From NCBI RefSeq assembly GCF_963677305.1, contig NZ_OY781925.1:2563501-2627500 (forward strand): 64,000 nucleotides of DNA. Direction: 5' to 3'. A model generated the notes under the pieces. That model did no database searches and was not told the DNA's origin. It saw only the letters and a program-made list of their open reading frames with translations. Each line of letters begins with the position of its first letter. Position 1 is the first letter of the stretch. The position numbers and the translations under genes are program-made. Shown here piece by piece: positions 59,827-64,000 of this stretch. This stretch comes from an uncultured Holophaga sp. Its GTDB lineage: Bacteria; Acidobacteriota; Holophagae; Holophagales; Holophagaceae.

Positions 59827-60441
59827 ATGAACGATCTAACAATACTCGACCAGGAAGCCATCCGGGAGCTCATCGGCAATTGGTACGTCTACAGAGACGC
59901 CGGGCTTTGGGACGACTTCCGCCAAGTCTGGCATGAGGACGGGCAGATGGTGGCGTCCTGGAGCCAGTCCGGATTCGAGACCTTCATCCAGAATACCCAG
60001 GCCGGAATGGACCGAGGACGCAGCATCCTCCACATGCCGGGACTCAGCGCCATCAAGGTGCACGGCAGCCGGGCGACCTCCATGACCAAGATGCTCATCC
60101 TCCAGCGGGACACGGTGGATGGTGTCCTCTGTGATGCCAGTTGCCTGTCCCGCCACTTCGACTTCTGGGAGAAGCGCCAGGGGCGCTGGGGGCTGGTCCT
60201 GCGGGAGTCGATCTATGACAAGGCCTGGATCCTGCCTGTGCGCCCCGGCGAGACCCTGGTCATCGACGAGACGCTGTGGAACCAGTTCCCACCCGAGTAT
60301 GCCGCCCTGGCCTACCTGCAGGAGAAGATCGGTGGCAAGGTCAAGCGGGGCATGCCCTGCGGCCGGGAGGGAGAGGCGGTCAAGGAGCTCTATGCCCGCG
60401 GCGAGGCCTGGCTGGCGGGAACCGCAACCGCACCCTGGTGA
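59827..60441 (+). CDS. SnoaL-like (NTF2-fold) protein
   Basis: 204 residues from the ATG at 59827, eight bases after AGGAG. The pattern 'EAIRELIGNWYVYRDAGLWDDFRQVWHEDG' (in parts) and 'HFDFWEKRQGRWGLVLRESIYDKAW' is that of SnoaL_4/NTF2-like proteins, such as small dehydratases, isomerases or dioxygenase subunits. Asp, His and Tyr residues of a potential pocket are present. The substrate is unknown. It converges with a LysR-type gene. Confidence 0.82.
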   Translation: MNDLTILDQEAIRELIGNWYVYRDAGLWDDFRQVWHEDGQMVASWSQSGFETFIQNTQAGMDRGRSILHMPGLSAIKVHGSRATSMTKMLILQRDTVDGVLCDASCLSRHFDFWEKRQGRWGLVLRESIYDKAWILPVRPGETLVIDETLWNQFPPEYAALAYLQEKIGGKVKRGMPCGREGEAVKELYARGEAWLAGTATAPW

Positions 60442-60489
60442 ATCAAAGGCGACTTTTCAGCCCCGTCTGGGCAGGCCAGAGGTCAAGGC

Positions 60490-61404
60490 TCAGTTGAGTC
60501 CTTCCTCCGGCCCAGGGAATCCGGCAGCCTTGAGGAAGTAGCGGATGTTGGGATTCGGATTCCGCCCGTCCCAGACCAGACCGTGCTCGTACCAACAGTC
60601 CTCCTCCATCAGCGGTACCTGATGGATGTGGGGGGAGGCATTCGCCATCAGGGTGTGTCTCCCGAAGAGCCCTAAGCCCACCCCGGACTCGACGGCCAGG
60701 AACATGGGCTGGAAGGAGGGGAAGGTCTGGACCACATCCATCTCGAAGCCCCGCCTCCGACAGAGCTTCCGGCGCCACTCCAGGCCGCGGCCCGAGACCC
60801 CCTTCCTGGGTGGGGCCAGATAGAGAAATGGCTGCCCTGCCAGCTCCGCCAACTGCAGATGGGCTTTCCCTGCCAGGGGATGGGAACGGCTCATGGCGAC
60901 CACCATGGGATCCTTGAGGATGGGGTGGCAGTTCATGCCCGGATAGCGCTCTCCCTCAAAGAACAGGGTGAAACCCAGGTCGATCTCCCTGGAACGCAGA
61001 GCAGGCAGGATCCCATCGATGCTGTGGTGCGAGAGGAGCACCTGGATGCCCGGATGCTCGATGCCCAGACGGGTGACCCAGTCAGGCAGCCATCCCACCT
61101 CGCACCCCCCGTGGATCCCAATGGCGATGCGGCCTGACCCCTCGGCTGCAATGCTCCGGCCCCTCTGGGCCATGCGGTCGTATTCAGCGATGAGCTTCTG
61201 GACGACCTTCCGACAGTGCTGTCCGGCTTCGGTGAGGCTCACCTCACGAGTCCCCCGGTCGAAGAGTCGGAAGCCCAGGCGCGACTCCAGAGCGGCGATC
61301 TGGTAGCTGACTCCGGACTGGGTCAGGAAGACCGCCGAGGCCGCTCTGCTGAAGCTCCGGTATTCAGCCACAGCAAGGAAGACGCGCAGCTGATGGATGT
61401 CCAT
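60490..61404 (-). CDS. LysR-family transcriptional regulator
   Basis: 304 residues. The N-terminal winged helix is 'LRVFLAVAEYRSFSRAASAVFLTQSGVSYQIAALESRLG' (in parts) with 'FDRGTREVSLTEAG'. A LysR substrate-binding domain follows ('GRIAIGIHGGCEVGWLPDWVT', 'VALSRSHPLAGKAHL'-type block). It may control the convergent SnoaL gene, but the genes do not share a promoter region and the link is weak. Just upstream lies the rRNA operon terminator. Confidence 0.92.
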   Translation of the reverse strand: MDIHQLRVFLAVAEYRSFSRAASAVFLTQSGVSYQIAALESRLGFRLFDRGTREVSLTEAGQHCRKVVQKLIAEYDRMAQRGRSIAAEGSGRIAIGIHGGCEVGWLPDWVTRLGIEHPGIQVLLSHHSIDGILPALRSREIDLGFTLFFEGERYPGMNCHPILKDPMVVAMSRSHPLAGKAHLQLAELAGQPFLYLAPPRKGVSGRGLEWRRKLCRRRGFEMDVVQTFPSFQPMFLAVESGVGLGLFGRHTLMANASPHIHQVPLMEEDCWYEHGLVWDGRNPNPNIRYFLKAAGFPGPEEGLN

Positions 61405-61473
61405 ACCGGCTCCTCTTGGGAGAGTAGGGCTCTCGATGCCCGCTAATCATTCTAGTCTCTTGAGCCTGTACGC

Positions 61474-61500
61474 AAAAAGGCCGCCCTTGGGGGGCGGCCT
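61474..61500 (-). terminator. rRNA operon terminator
   Basis: On the minus strand: AGGCCGCC-CCCC-AAGGGCGGCC-TTTTT, a strong GC stem with a T-run, just after the 5S gene. Confidence 0.9.
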
Positions 61501-61510
61501 AGATATTTAA

Positions 61511-61626
61511 CGTCGCGGCGACCTACTTTCCCACCAGTGTCCCTGGCAGTATCATCGGCCCTCTGGAGCTTAACTGCCGTGTTCGGAATGGGAACGGGTG
61601 TGACCTCCAGGGTATAGCCACGACGA
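61511..61626 (-). rRNA. rrf: 5S ribosomal RNA
   Basis: On the minus strand it has the conserved 'CCCGTTCCCATTCCGAACAC', 'GGCAGTTAAGCTCC' and 'GGTGGGAAAGTAGGTCGC' blocks and complementary ends CGTCGTGGC/GCCGCGACG. About 116 nt. Confidence 0.97.
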
Positions 61627-61827
61627 AGTCGTTGAACTTGTCGTCTTGCTTTTCAAATTCGAAGGGTGAATTAAGGGAGGCTCTCTCGAGAGCGTCCTGA
61701 CGGGCGGTTTCGGCCGCTTGGCATTCCAGTTTGAGCTTTGCTCAAGCCTGGACTGCCGCGCTCTACGGCTTTTCTTCAAAAAGCCTTCCGAAACGCGCAC
61801 CTTTGTGTGCATGAAATTGATTGATGA
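61627..61827 (-). other. 23S-5S spacer
   Basis: About 200 bp between 23S and 5S. It contains a long imperfect palindrome (GAAGGCTTTTTGAAG-like segments) probably used in RNase III or other processing. No tRNA is visible. Confidence 0.6.

Positions 61828-64000
<2,173 letters not shown>

Overview
This is a GC-rich bacterial chromosome segment from an organism with type IV pili, an outer membrane, chemotaxis and c-di-GMP signalling. My best guess is a member of Acidobacteriota, class Holophagae (Geothrix/Holophaga-like). That rests on overall gene style only; the partial 23S rRNA at the right edge would settle it.

Layout. (1) Positions 1-6611 hold ordinary host genes: a DMT exporter (minus strand), a PilT/PilU-type ATPase, and a compact TolC/EmrA/EmrB tripartite drug-efflux operon. 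(2) Positions about 7070-27600 hold a chromosomal integron. A leftward integron integrase (intI) is followed by a rightward array of about 18 gene cassettes, most ending in a nearly identical attC site of about 125 bp with outer cores GCCTAAC and GTTAGGC. Cassette products are mostly unknown small membrane or secreted proteins. Recognisable ones are a peptide deformylase, a probable PD-(D/E)XK nuclease and a Phd/RelE-type toxin-antitoxin pair. Cassette DNA is visibly more AT-rich and heterogeneous than the host DNA. (3) The array is riddled with transposons. An IS91-like (HUH, Y2) element carrying its own tyrosine recombinase sits at the same point inside attC sites. An ISL3-family element carries a nested IS3-family element. 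An IS4-family element is inserted in an attC. There is a small MITE-like relative of that IS4 element, and there are IS110-family fragments. Two inverted copies of a non-coding repeat of about 180 bp bracket the integron; a third partial copy lies at the left edge.

(4) Positions about 27996-61404 are host chromosome again: DinB/DUF1572 protein, TatD nuclease, TPR-glycosyltransferase, a secreted protein with three CxxC repeats, DsrE, pgi, NRAMP Mn transporter, CpxP/Spy-like protein, DUF4382 lipoprotein, a LytS/LytTR two-component pair, an MCP, an M20 deacylase next to an unusual DapF homologue, MarR/tautomerase, HxlR, NudC, a class A beta-lactamase overlapping a zinc-ribbon gene, ThrE-type exporter, lspA-ileS, photolyase, methyltransferase, MFS exporter, a large propeller-GGDEF sensor whose 3' end runs into the rnpB (RNase P RNA) gene, a SnoaL-like protein and a LysR regulator. 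(5) From about 61470 to the end is the 3' part of an rRNA operon read leftward: terminator, 5S, then 23S cut by the window edge.

The main biological story is the integron and the mobile elements parasitising its attC sites. Three junction sets show an IS91-like element at one and the same attC nucleotide. Direct repeats of 4, 8 and 9 bp allow the IS insertions to be undone on paper and the parent genes and attC site restored.
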